Assembly: GCF_000429445.1 (NCBI RefSeq)
Contig: NZ_AUBW01000008.1
Span: 124,001-188,000 of the forward strand
Source of the DNA: Algoriphagus terrigena DSM 22685
GTDB lineage: Bacteria; Bacteroidota; Bacteroidia; Cytophagales; Cyclobacteriaceae
DNA length: 64,000 bases
Direction: 5' to 3'
Both the position numbers and the translations under genes were made by a program. This document shows, piece after piece, positions 16,562 through 23,803 of the stretch (positions within the stretch are counted from its first letter, which is position 1; each line of letters starts with the position of its first letter). The notes beneath the pieces are model-generated. The model had not been told where the DNA came from, ran no database searches, and was given only the letters and a program-made list of their open reading frames with translations.

Positions 16562-17164
16562 TTAGTCCAATCTCGGGAGGCTTAGCTTGTATTTCATAGC
16601 GATCAGGCGAATGCCAACGACCAATGCCATCGAGATAAAGAGGTTGTAGTTTCGCTCTAGCCCAAAATAGTCCATCAGCAAGTAAAACACAGCACCTGCC
16701 AGACAGGCCGAGGCGTAGATTTCCTTGCGGAAAAGGATCGGGATTTCGTTGGTCAGTGTATCTCGGATCACTCCGCCCATCACTGCCGAAAACATGCCCA
16801 TGATCGCAGCAATCTCTGGCCGGAAGCCAAGGCTTAGCGCTTTCTCGACGCCCAACACGGTGAAAAATCCAATCCCGAGCGTGTCGAATAGGAAAAACGT
16901 CTTTCGCAACTGACTTAGAAATCGCGGGAATATGAACGCAGCAAATACGCCGGCTAGGATCGCGTACAATACCTGCACATTGCCGATCCAAACCAGCGGA
17001 TAGCTGTCCAGCAAGATGTCCCGCAGGGTTCCTCCTCCGATGGCGGTGATGAATCCCGTGAATCCCGCGCCAAAAAGATCATGTTCCTTTTCACGGATGG
17101 CGAGAGCGCCCGAGATCGCGAAAACAAACGTACCGACGAGTTCAAAAGCGTATTGGAATTCCAT
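16562..17164 (-). CDS. Trimeric intracellular cation (TRIC) channel family protein
   Basis: 200 residues, seven predicted helices in two pseudo-repeats, each with the family motif: IGGGTLRDIL and MGGVIRDTL. Prokaryotic TRIC proteins (UPF0126, YicG/YadS) conduct monovalent cations; a transport role for other small substrates has also been proposed. The ATG at 17164 is preferred over a TTG two codons upstream. Single gene on the minus strand. Confidence 0.88.
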   Translation of the reverse strand: MEFQYAFELVGTFVFAISGALAIREKEHDLFGAGFTGFITAIGGGTLRDILLDSYPLVWIGNVQVLYAILAGVFAAFIFPRFLSQLRKTFFLFDTLGIGFFTVLGVEKALSLGFRPEIAAIMGMFSAVMGGVIRDTLTNEIPILFRKEIYASACLAGAVFYLLMDYFGLERNYNLFISMALVVGIRLIAMKYKLSLPRLD

Positions 17165-17241
17165 CTTCAAAAGTTATGGTAATAAACGCAGCGAATAGCA
17201 AAGACCCAATTCAATCCGAGAGATTCCATCACAGGATCGGG

Positions 17242-17859
17242 TTACTGGACTTTTTCCATCAAGAAAACTCCCATCTCCCGCTGTCCCAAGACCAAGACCG
17301 TTTTCGGGGTTTCGAGGAATTTGAATCCTATTTTTTCCAAGTTATCCACATCGGAAGAACTCAGCACAAACCGCTCTGACCCGTCAGGAAGGTGGAATCT
17401 GCCGCTTCCCAGCGACTTGCTTTGCTCCAAAACTCCTCCAAATCCGGTGCACATCCGAAACCAGAAAATCCCTCCCGGTTTCAGCACCCGATGGATCTCG
17501 GAGATCATTTTTCGGAAGTTATCCACATCGTGCGCAAAGTGCAAAACAGCTGAGCAAATCACCGCGTCAAACGCTCCGGTGTGAAAGGGAACCTCCTCCA
17601 GTTTCCCAACTTGAAAGCGATGCGTATCGAAATTGGAGTTCAGGCTTTTCGCCTGATATCGGCAGTATTGAATGGCTGTTTCATTTGGGTCGATGCCAAA
17701 GATCTGATACCCCTGATTGACGAAGTAGACCGTGTTTCTTCCTTCTCCGCAGCCAGCGTCGAGAATCTTCATTTCTTTGGTAAGTCGCCCCTTCAGGATT
17801 TGATCCAGCAGATAGATGTCGACATTTCCGAGTAGTCGATTGAGGCTATTAATTTCCAT
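17242..17859 (-). CDS. Class I SAM-dependent methyltransferase
   Basis: 205 residues. The SAM-binding motif I is ILDAGCGEGRNTVYF, motif II region IFGIDPNETAI, and motif IV-V DAVICSAVLHFAHD followed by HRVLKPGGIFWFRM. Related to TehB/UbiE-type small-molecule methyltransferases; the acceptor is unknown. The ATG at 17859 lies 11 bases inside the end of the patatin gene, indicating translational coupling. Confidence 0.82.
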   Translation of the reverse strand: MEINSLNRLLGNVDIYLLDQILKGRLTKEMKILDAGCGEGRNTVYFVNQGYQIFGIDPNETAIQYCRYQAKSLNSNFDTHRFQVGKLEEVPFHTGAFDAVICSAVLHFAHDVDNFRKMISEIHRVLKPGGIFWFRMCTGFGGVLEQSKSLGSGRFHLPDGSERFVLSSSDVDNLEKIGFKFLETPKTVLVLGQREMGVFLMEKVQ

Positions 17860-18748
17860 CTTCCAGTTTGTCAAGGGCGGTTTTGGCGAGGTTTCTGCCT
17901 ATTTCGATCATCTCCGCAGCGCGGTGAAACTCCAGCGTACCCGCTTGCTTTCTCGCGATTCTCACGGTCACGTCGACAGGATACTTTTCGATCAGCAATT
18001 CACAAAACCGATCCTGAAGTAGCTCAAAAGACCTGGAGATAATGCTAAATGAAGTTAGGGAGGTGGGTTTCTCTACCTTTTGCTCTTCGGGGAAATACTG
18101 GATCATCTTCCGGTGATAATCCTGGAGCCAACCTGGAATCGAAATATAGCTTTTACCCCTTTGATCAGTCTTGGGACGGGGGACGAAAAAGTGTTCCGGC
18201 CCATTGACCTCCACCACGACCAGCGTACGGTTTTCATGATTGGTAATCAGAGAAATCGGAATCGGATTCAATACCCCGCCGTCTATGAATTCCTGCCGAG
18301 AATGCCGGGCCGGTTGAAACACTGTCGGGATGCTTCCAGACGCGCGGATTGCTGCAAACAGGCTTCCTTCTCTAAAGATGTATTCTTTTCCGCTTTTGTA
18401 GTCGACTGCATTGCAGGAAAAGGGAATCGGGAGGTCTTCGATTTGGCAGTCTTTGACCACTCTCTTCAGGGCATTGTACACCTTTTCTCCCCGGATAAAT
18501 CCCCGGCTGGAAAACGTGAAATCCATCAGCGAAAAAACATCCAATCGATCTAGGTTGCAGATCCAGTCTTTGAACTCCGGCATCTTGCCGGCGGCGTACA
18601 TGCCTCCAACCAAGGCCCCGACGGAGCAGCCGGCAATCTCGCCGATCTCGTAACCCCGGCTTTCGAGCTCCTCGATCACGCCCACATGCGCCAGCCCCCT
18701 TGCGCCGCCGCTGCTCAAAACCAATGAAACTGTTTTCTTTTTTGACAT
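17849..18748 (-). CDS. Patatin-like phospholipase (RssA-like)
   Basis: 299 residues. It has the oxyanion loop [10 protein letters not shown] (residues 14-23), the nucleophile elbow [10 protein letters not shown] (Ser42), and the second member of the dyad in [11 protein letters not shown] (Asp156). Patatin enzymes hydrolyse acyl chains from lipids. No signal peptide or outer-membrane barrel is seen, so it is probably cytoplasmic. The ATG at 18748 is chosen over a TTG five codons upstream. Divergent from the VOC gene across 60 bases. Confidence 0.88.
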   Translation of the reverse strand: MSKKKTVSLVLSSGGARGLAHVGVIEELESRGYEIGEIAGCSVGALVGGMYAAGKMPEFKDWICNLDRLDVFSLMDFTFSSRGFIRGEKVYNALKRVVKDCQIEDLPIPFSCNAVDYKSGKEYIFREGSLFAAIRASGSIPTVFQPARHSRQEFIDGGVLNPIPISLITNHENRTLVVVEVNGPEHFFVPRPKTDQRGKSYISIPGWLQDYHRKMIQYFPEEQKVEKPTSLTSFSIISRSFELLQDRFCELLIEKYPVDVTVRIARKQAGTLEFHRAAEMIEIGRNLAKTALDKLEDGN

Positions 18749-18808
18749 ATATTTAGGGAGCAAAAAAAGAATCCTTCAGATAAAAAACCTCCGACAAAAT
18801 TAAGCAAT

Positions 18809-19231
18809 ATGGGCCAATTTAAACCTTTCCACCTGGCTTTTCCGATCCGAGATATCCAGGAAACACGAGCATTTTACGGTGATCTGCTGGGTTGTGACAT
18901 CGGTAGAAGTACCGAAAAATGGATCGATTTCAACTTCTTTGGGCATCAGCTTTCCGCCCACATCAAGCCAGACGAACTGGCCAATGCCAAGACGAATGAG
19001 GTAGATGGGAAGAACGTGCCGGTTCGGCATTTTGGAGCGATCTTGGATTGGGACGAATGGCACGAACTAGCCGAGAAGCTCAAGAAATACGGGATCGAAT
19101 TCGTGATTGATCCTTACATCCGGTTTCAAGGCGAGGTTGGTGAGCAGGCAACGATGTTTTTCCTTGACCCTTGCGGAAATGCGCTGGAGTTCAAGTCCTT
19201 TCAGGATCCTTCTCAGATTTTTGCCAAATAG
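18809..19231 (+). CDS. VOC-superfamily (glyoxalase/dioxygenase-like) protein
   Basis: 140 residues, two beta-alpha-beta-beta-beta modules. The first metal ligand is in [10 protein letters not shown] and the last is Glu in [13 protein letters not shown], with a middle His in VRHFGAI. The [11 protein letters not shown] ending is typical of dioxygenase-type VOC proteins. The substrate is unknown. The following PLP-enzyme gene starts 18 bases later, so the two are likely cotranscribed. Confidence 0.82.
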   Translation: MGQFKPFHLAFPIRDIQETRAFYGDLLGCDIGRSTEKWIDFNFFGHQLSAHIKPDELANAKTNEVDGKNVPVRHFGAILDWDEWHELAEKLKKYGIEFVIDPYIRFQGEVGEQATMFFLDPCGNALEFKSFQDPSQIFAK

Positions 19232-19249
19232 TAATTGACGCGCTGACCA

Positions 19250-20311
19250 GTGAAAAATCATTACCTAGACTCAGGAATCGGCCGGATGGTCCAGATAGAG
19301 GGCAAAGACTACCTCTATTTCAGTGGAACGTCCTATCTGGGAATCGCCCAAGACACCGATTTCCTGGACAATTTGGCCAACAATCTTTTTGAATTTGGAG
19401 CCAATTATGGACAGAGCAGGATCGGCAATGTCCGACTTCATGTGTTTGAGGAATTCGAGGAATCTTTTTCATTGGCTGCAGGGGCGGATGCCGCCGCGGT
19501 GCTAAGCTCTGGATATCTGGCTGGGATTGCAGCTTGGAAATCACTCATCGCCGATGCTGACGAGGTTTGGATAGCGCCGGATACACATGCTGCAGTCATC
19601 CCGGACGGTTTGAAACCTTCTACTCAACTCAATTTTACACAATGGAAAGCAGACTGCTTGGTGCAGTCCAACGAGCTCTCAGCGCGAAGAATTTTGATCA
19701 TTGGGAATGCGTTAGATCCAATGGCGGGTCAAATCCATGAGTATGAATGGGTCAAGGAGATTGCAAAAAAACATCAAGTTAGTCAGTTGGTCGACGACAG
19801 TCACGCATTCGGTACGTACGGGAACAGCATCTACGGAAGCTATCAGCGATGGGCCAATCCACACGTGAATTTGCTCGTCTCGGGCTCATTGGGGAAGGGT
19901 TTGGGCCTGCCCGCAGGCATAATTCTGGGAAAGGATGCTCAAATAAATAAGATCAAAGATACCCCACTCTTTGGTGGCGCGTCGCCCGGCTCGCCGGCGT
20001 ATCTGAGGACTTTTCTGGACATGGAGGATCTGTATTTGGAGAAGAAAAGATGGCTTTCAGATGCCTGCGGGATCTTTGCCCAGGAGACGGCCAAGATTTC
20101 CCAAATCAAGGGAAGCAGACATTTTCCGGCTTTTATCTACACAGAAGACGAGTGGGTGAAGGAATTCGAGAAAGCCGGAATCATCACGTCGTCGTTTTCC
20201 TACCCGACGGCGCAGAGTCCGAGTATAAACAGAATTGTCATTTCCGGGTTCCACGAGATGGAGGACTTGATGTATCTCAATGACATCATTCATAACCTCG
20301 CCCGCTCATGA
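19250..20311 (+). CDS. Alpha-oxoamine-synthase-like PLP enzyme (fold type I)
   Basis: 353 residues, GTG start. Similar to 8-amino-7-oxononanoate synthase and relatives but about 40 residues shorter. Visible are SGTSYLGIA near the N-terminus, the stretch NYGQSRIGN, the PLP-binding DDSHAFGTYG, and the Schiff-base Lys216 in SGSLGKGLGLPAG. The family joins an amino acid to an acyl-CoA with loss of CO2. Because key acyl-CoA regions are divergent, an aminotransferase-like role is also possible. Its stop overlaps the next start (ATGA). Confidence 0.75.
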   Translation: MKNHYLDSGIGRMVQIEGKDYLYFSGTSYLGIAQDTDFLDNLANNLFEFGANYGQSRIGNVRLHVFEEFEESFSLAAGADAAAVLSSGYLAGIAAWKSLIADADEVWIAPDTHAAVIPDGLKPSTQLNFTQWKADCLVQSNELSARRILIIGNALDPMAGQIHEYEWVKEIAKKHQVSQLVDDSHAFGTYGNSIYGSYQRWANPHVNLLVSGSLGKGLGLPAGIILGKDAQINKIKDTPLFGGASPGSPAYLRTFLDMEDLYLEKKRWLSDACGIFAQETAKISQIKGSRHFPAFIYTEDEWVKEFEKAGIITSSFSYPTAQSPSINRIVISGFHEMEDLMYLNDIIHNLARS

Positions 20312-21540
20312 GAAGTCTATCCTTTTTGTTGCTTGCTGCGATTGTTTTTTCATGCGAATCTAAGCAGACTAGCCCCTTTGAGGATGAATTTGAGGACTAT
20401 CCCATGATCAAGCGGGTACTGGCGGATGTGGATAAGTATCAAGTTCAGATCATCTACACCCAGATTGATCGCAACGAACATGGCGTCCCCATGTTTACGG
20501 ATTTCAAGTTTAACCTGGACGACGATCATTATTTCTATCCGGCGTCCACTGTCAAGCTGCCGATTGCGCTGTTGGCATTGGAGTGGTTGGAGGATCAAAA
20601 TGTGGAAGGCTTGAACTTGGAGACCATCATGTTGACCGATTCTGTCAGGCCTTCCCAACTTCCAGCCTTCACTGATTCCTCCGCCCAGAACGGTCTTCCC
20701 AGTATCGGTCATTATATCAAGAAGATCCTGTTGGTCTCTGACAACGACGCAGCCAATCGCCTTTATGAATTACTCGGATTGGACTATATCAACAGCAAGC
20801 TGAAGGAAAAGGGACTCAATCACTCTGTCATCACACAGCGCTTGAGTTTTCCAATTTCCCCGGAGGAAAACCGTTTTTTCAATCCTGTTAGATTTGTGGA
20901 TAACTCAGGAAAAGCGTTGCTTGAGTTGCCTGGACGCCACTCGGACAGCACGTATGTCGTGCCGGGAAGACCCAAAATAGGGAAGGCTTTCTATAGAAAT
21001 GATTCCCTGATTCAGGGAGGAATGGACTTTTCTTTTAAGAACAAGTTTGCTTTGACCGATCTGCATGGAGTAGTTCAAAGGATCGTTTTTCCGCAGGCTT
21101 TTTTGGAGTCGGATCGGTTTGATATTTCGGAGGAGAATCGGGATTTCGTCCTGAAATACATGAGTATGCTCCCGGGGGAAAGCACTTATCCACACTACGA
21201 CCAAACGGAATTCTACGATGGGTATTCTAAATTTTTCAAGTTTGGAGCCACCAAGGATCCCATCCCCAAACAGTTTAGAATCTTCAACAAGACAGGTTGG
21301 TCATACGGCTACCTCGTCGATGGGAGCTATTTCGTGGACTTTGAAAACGGCGTGGAGTTTCTCGTTTCTGCGGTCATTTACACCAATGAAAATCAAACGC
21401 TTAATGACAACACTTACGAAACGGAGGAAATTGGAAAGCCCTTTTTCGCAGAACTGGGGGAGTATCTTTACCAGCGAGAACTCAAGCGAAAGAAGCAGAT
21501 TCCTGCAGATCTGGAGAAAATCAAGTTTGACTACCATTAA
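20308..21540 (+). CDS. Lipoprotein with class A beta-lactamase-like serine hydrolase domain
   Basis: 410 residues. Lipobox at LAAIVFSC (Cys16). All three class A motifs are present in order: SxxK as PASTVKLP (Ser80, Lys83), SDN as LLVSDNDAAN (144-146) and KTG as FNKTGWSYG (328-330). Standard beta-lactamases are about 290 residues; the extra 100 are mostly between SDN and KTG. Most such envelope lipoproteins are uncharacterised and may act on peptides or muropeptides instead of antibiotics. Translationally coupled to the PLP-enzyme gene. Confidence 0.8.
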   Translation: MRSLSFLLLAAIVFSCESKQTSPFEDEFEDYPMIKRVLADVDKYQVQIIYTQIDRNEHGVPMFTDFKFNLDDDHYFYPASTVKLPIALLALEWLEDQNVEGLNLETIMLTDSVRPSQLPAFTDSSAQNGLPSIGHYIKKILLVSDNDAANRLYELLGLDYINSKLKEKGLNHSVITQRLSFPISPEENRFFNPVRFVDNSGKALLELPGRHSDSTYVVPGRPKIGKAFYRNDSLIQGGMDFSFKNKFALTDLHGVVQRIVFPQAFLESDRFDISEENRDFVLKYMSMLPGESTYPHYDQTEFYDGYSKFFKFGATKDPIPKQFRIFNKTGWSYGYLVDGSYFVDFENGVEFLVSAVIYTNENQTLNDNTYETEEIGKPFFAELGEYLYQRELKRKKQIPADLEKIKFDYH

Positions 21541-21553
21541 GCATCGCGGAAAC

Positions 21554-21811
21554 ATGGGCAAACCTAGCTCTAAGAAGCTCCCTTTTATCTATCGATCAAT
21601 CTTCAATTTTTGGTTGAGTTTCGTGCTGCCCACGAGTTTGGCCATGATGGTCGTTACCGAGCTTTACATCGATGGGACGATCCAGTTGGAGTTGTTGCGG
21701 CACTTTTCCCCATGGATCAATTGCCTGCTTTTTCAGATTCTTTTTGGTTTTTTGATGTACGTCTGGGTTTACATTCCCGCAGTCAGGAAATTTAAGAAAG
21801 CTGCTGATTGA
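21554..21811 (+). CDS. Small two-helix membrane protein, unknown
   Basis: 85 residues from ATG 21554. Basic N-terminus (MGKPSSKKLPFIYRS), two hydrophobic helices (FWLSFVLPTSLAMMVVTEL and CLLFQILFGFLMYVWVYIP) and a basic tail. It follows the serine hydrolase gene by 13 bases in the same direction. Not recognised. The frame is open further upstream inside the hydrolase gene, but that part is shadow. Confidence 0.5.
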   Translation: MGKPSSKKLPFIYRSIFNFWLSFVLPTSLAMMVVTELYIDGTIQLELLRHFSPWINCLLFQILFGFLMYVWVYIPAVRKFKKAAD

Positions 21812-21839
21812 ACCGGAGCCTTCTCGAGAAACACGGACA

Positions 21840-22271
21840 TTAGCCGGTTCCAAAAGCCGTCAGAACCAAGTTTCTACCACCTCCACGATAGCGAAATTCG
21901 CAGAGGTAAATTCCCTGCCATATTCCAAGAGCGAGTTTTCCACTGGAAATGGGAATTTGCAAGCTGACGCCAAAAAAAGCGCTTTTAATGTGCGCAGGCA
22001 TGTCATCCGGGCCTTCGTCGTTGTGGACAAAGCGTGGATAATTTTCCGGAATCAATTCGTTTACAAATGTTTGGAAGTCTTTACGGACGGTCGGATCGGC
22101 GTTTTCATTGATGCAGAGTCCGGCGGAAGTGTGCTGGAGAAAAACCTGCAAAAATCCGATCTTGATTTCCCTGATTTCAGGAATTGCCCGCTCCACATGA
22201 TCCGTAATTAGGTGGTACCCCTGTGGATAACTTGGCAATCGGAGAGTTTTTTGAAAGAAGACAGTGCTCAT
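21840..22271 (-). CDS. yjbQ: YjbQ family protein (secondary thiamine-phosphate synthase type)
   Basis: 143 residues, full length for UPF0047/YjbQ. Conserved blocks: LQHTSAGLCINENADP, VHNDEGPDDMPAHIKSAFFG and LGIWQGIYLCEFR, with the His/Asp cluster forming the presumed active site. E. coli YjbQ shows weak thiamine phosphate synthase activity; its true role is not settled. Last gene of a FAH-TfoX-YjbQ operon, with a four-base overlap with tfoX-like. A TPP riboswitch lies 1.3 kb away on the other strand, which may be coincidence. Confidence 0.88.
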   Translation of the reverse strand: MSTVFFQKTLRLPSYPQGYHLITDHVERAIPEIREIKIGFLQVFLQHTSAGLCINENADPTVRKDFQTFVNELIPENYPRFVHNDEGPDDMPAHIKSAFFGVSLQIPISSGKLALGIWQGIYLCEFRYRGGGRNLVLTAFGTG

Positions 22272-22624
22272 TTTTTACTTTTCTTGGCCTTGGGGTTGAA
22301 AGCCAAAGCCAAATCAATCCAAAATTCCAACTGATCGTCCATGTCAAACCCTTCCGGATAAACGTATACAAACCCCTTCATCGGTCTTCCGGTAAAATCC
22401 ATCTCTCTACAGCCGGGTTGTCGGAGGGCCTCCGCCCATCCTTCCTCCCCAACTCGAACCATCAGTCGGTTTTCCTTGGTCTTTTTATCCTGATCAAGGC
22501 CCATAAGCATTTTATCGTCCACTAGGATGAGTTGACCTCCCATCATTTTCTTGGATAGAAAAGGGATTTTTCTAGAATGGAGTACTTGTTCGATCCGCTC
22601 CAGCTGATAGGGGTCAAAAGCCAT
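22268..22624 (-). CDS. TfoX N-terminal domain protein
   Basis: 118 residues matching only the N-terminal TfoX/Sxy domain: KKMMGGQLILVDDKMLMGL and MKGFVYVYPEGFD. It lacks the C-terminal helical half of competence regulator Sxy. Stand-alone TfoX_N proteins are common and of unknown function. Ends in a Lys-rich tail. Six bases follow the upstream FAH-family gene stop; its own stop overlaps the yjbQ start. Confidence 0.8.
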   Translation of the reverse strand: MAFDPYQLERIEQVLHSRKIPFLSKKMMGGQLILVDDKMLMGLDQDKKTKENRLMVRVGEEGWAEALRQPGCREMDFTGRPMKGFVYVYPEGFDMDDQLEFWIDLALAFNPKAKKSKK

Positions 22625-22630
22625 TTTCGA

Positions 22631-23476
22631 TCAGATTTTTCCTACTTTATTCTCCAGCGTTCCGATTCCCTCAATTGTGATTTTAACCACATCACCTTTT
22701 TCAAGCGTAAAATTGTCCGGCACGATGCCGGTTCCGGTCATCATCAAGCAGCCGATTGGGAAGGTATTGGCGCGGAACAGCCAGTCTGCCAACTCTTGTG
22801 GCTTGCGCTTCATCTGGTCTAAACCGGTCTCGCCAGAAGCTTCTATCTTGCCGTTTCTGACAATTTCCAAGCTTATTTTGCTCGAATCTGGCAGCATCTC
22901 TTCCTGAATCAGGATACAGGGACCAACCGCGGCGCAACCTTGATACACTTTGGCTTGCGGCAGATAGAGCGGGTTCTCGCCCTCGATGCTGCGGCTGCTC
23001 ATGTCATTTCCAACGGTGAATCCCTGCACTTTTCCCGCAGGGGAGATCAGTAAGGTCAACTCCGGCTCGGGTACGTCCCAGGTGGAATCTTTGCGGATAT
23101 TGACCGTCTCACCGGGATTGGATACGCGGCTTGCCGTCGCTTTGAAGAATAGTTCGGGCCGGTCGGCCGCATAGACTTTGTCATAAAAGTCCGCTCCACC
23201 TGCACCCTGCGATTCTTCCATTCGGGCGGTTCGGCTTCGGTAGTAGGTCACGCCGGCTGCCCATATTTCCTGATTGCCCATCGGAGCCAATAGGCCTTCT
23301 TCCTTCAATTCTTCGGCTTTTTCAAACTCAATTTTTTCCCAATGGGAAGCCTCTGATTTCAAAAGTTGAGGTAAATGCTCTCTTCCAAGTAATTGATCCC
23401 AGTCGAGTTCTGGACCGAGAAAGATGCCGTTGTCAGATTCTAAAAGTGTTCCGTTGGTCAATTTGTAAAGTTTCAT
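22631..23476 (-). CDS. Fumarylacetoacetate hydrolase family protein (2-keto-3-deoxy-acid dehydratase-like)
   Basis: 281 residues. FAH-fold C-terminal domain with metal ligands in VPEPELTLLI (Glu-x-Glu) and the Asp of TVGNDMSSRS. The motif NDMSSRSIEGENPLYLPQAK is characteristic of the subgroup that includes 2-dehydro-3-deoxy-D-arabinonate dehydratase rather than true FAH. It therefore probably acts on a 2-keto-3-deoxy sugar acid in pentose or uronate breakdown. ATG at 23476. First gene of the three-gene minus-strand operon. Confidence 0.85.
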   Translation of the reverse strand: MKLYKLTNGTLLESDNGIFLGPELDWDQLLGREHLPQLLKSEASHWEKIEFEKAEELKEEGLLAPMGNQEIWAAGVTYYRSRTARMEESQGAGGADFYDKVYAADRPELFFKATASRVSNPGETVNIRKDSTWDVPEPELTLLISPAGKVQGFTVGNDMSSRSIEGENPLYLPQAKVYQGCAAVGPCILIQEEMLPDSSKISLEIVRNGKIEASGETGLDQMKRKPQELADWLFRANTFPIGCLMMTGTGIVPDNFTLEKGDVVKITIEGIGTLENKVGKI

Positions 23477-23533
23477 AGGCTTGAGAAGGGTTTATTTTTG
23501 GGAATTTAGAAAAAAGGAATTGAAGGGCGAGAC

Positions 23534-23563
23534 TTGCAAAGAAACTTTTCGCTCGTACATTTG
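23534..23563 (+). promoter_or_regulatory. Bacteroidota-type promoter of the TPP-controlled receptor
   Basis: TTG at 23534-23536, 19-base spacer, then TACATTTG at 23556-23563, an exact match to the Bacteroidota -33/-7 consensus TTG-N19-TAnnTTTG. Transcription should start near 23570, a few bases before the riboswitch core. Confidence 0.75.
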
Positions 23564-23573
23564 CCAAAGATCA

Positions 23574-23650
23574 TAAGGGGTGCCTTAACAAAACGGGCTG
23601 AGATCATACCCATACGACCTGATCCGGATAATGCCGGCGAAGGGAAATGA
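23574..23650 (+). ncRNA. TPP riboswitch (THI element)
   Basis: Conserved THI-box blocks occur in order: AGGGGTGCC (23576-23584), GGGCTGAGA (about 23595-23603), ATACCCATACGACCTGATC and GGATAATGCCGGCGAAGGGA. These form the pyrimidine- and pyrophosphate-sensing helices that bind thiamine diphosphate. The leader continues to 23803. A hairpin at 23681-23699 and an eight-base complement (AGTGAAAC 23654-23661 with GTTTCACT 23768-23775) are candidates for the expression platform. Ligand binding is expected to switch off the receptor gene. Confidence 0.95.
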
Positions 23651-23803
23651 GAAAGTGAAACGGAACTATTCATGAACATGCCGAAGCGGTACCCTTCGGG
23701 CAATTTCTGATTTTCGTTTTGCAAACCGGGTAAACTGTCACGGAAGACCTCCCTTGGGCTTTCCAATGTTTCACTCAATGTCCCGGAAGGGAATATATTA
23801 CAC

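Noticed and set aside
16482..16991. 169-codon frame overlapping the TRIC channel gene on the same strand
   Set aside because: Composition is Arg/Cys/Asp-rich nonsense typical of a shifted frame; the TRIC frame has both family motifs.
21840..22271. YjbQ as part of the TPP riboswitch regulon
   Set aside because: It is on the opposite strand in another operon, with no riboswitch of its own.
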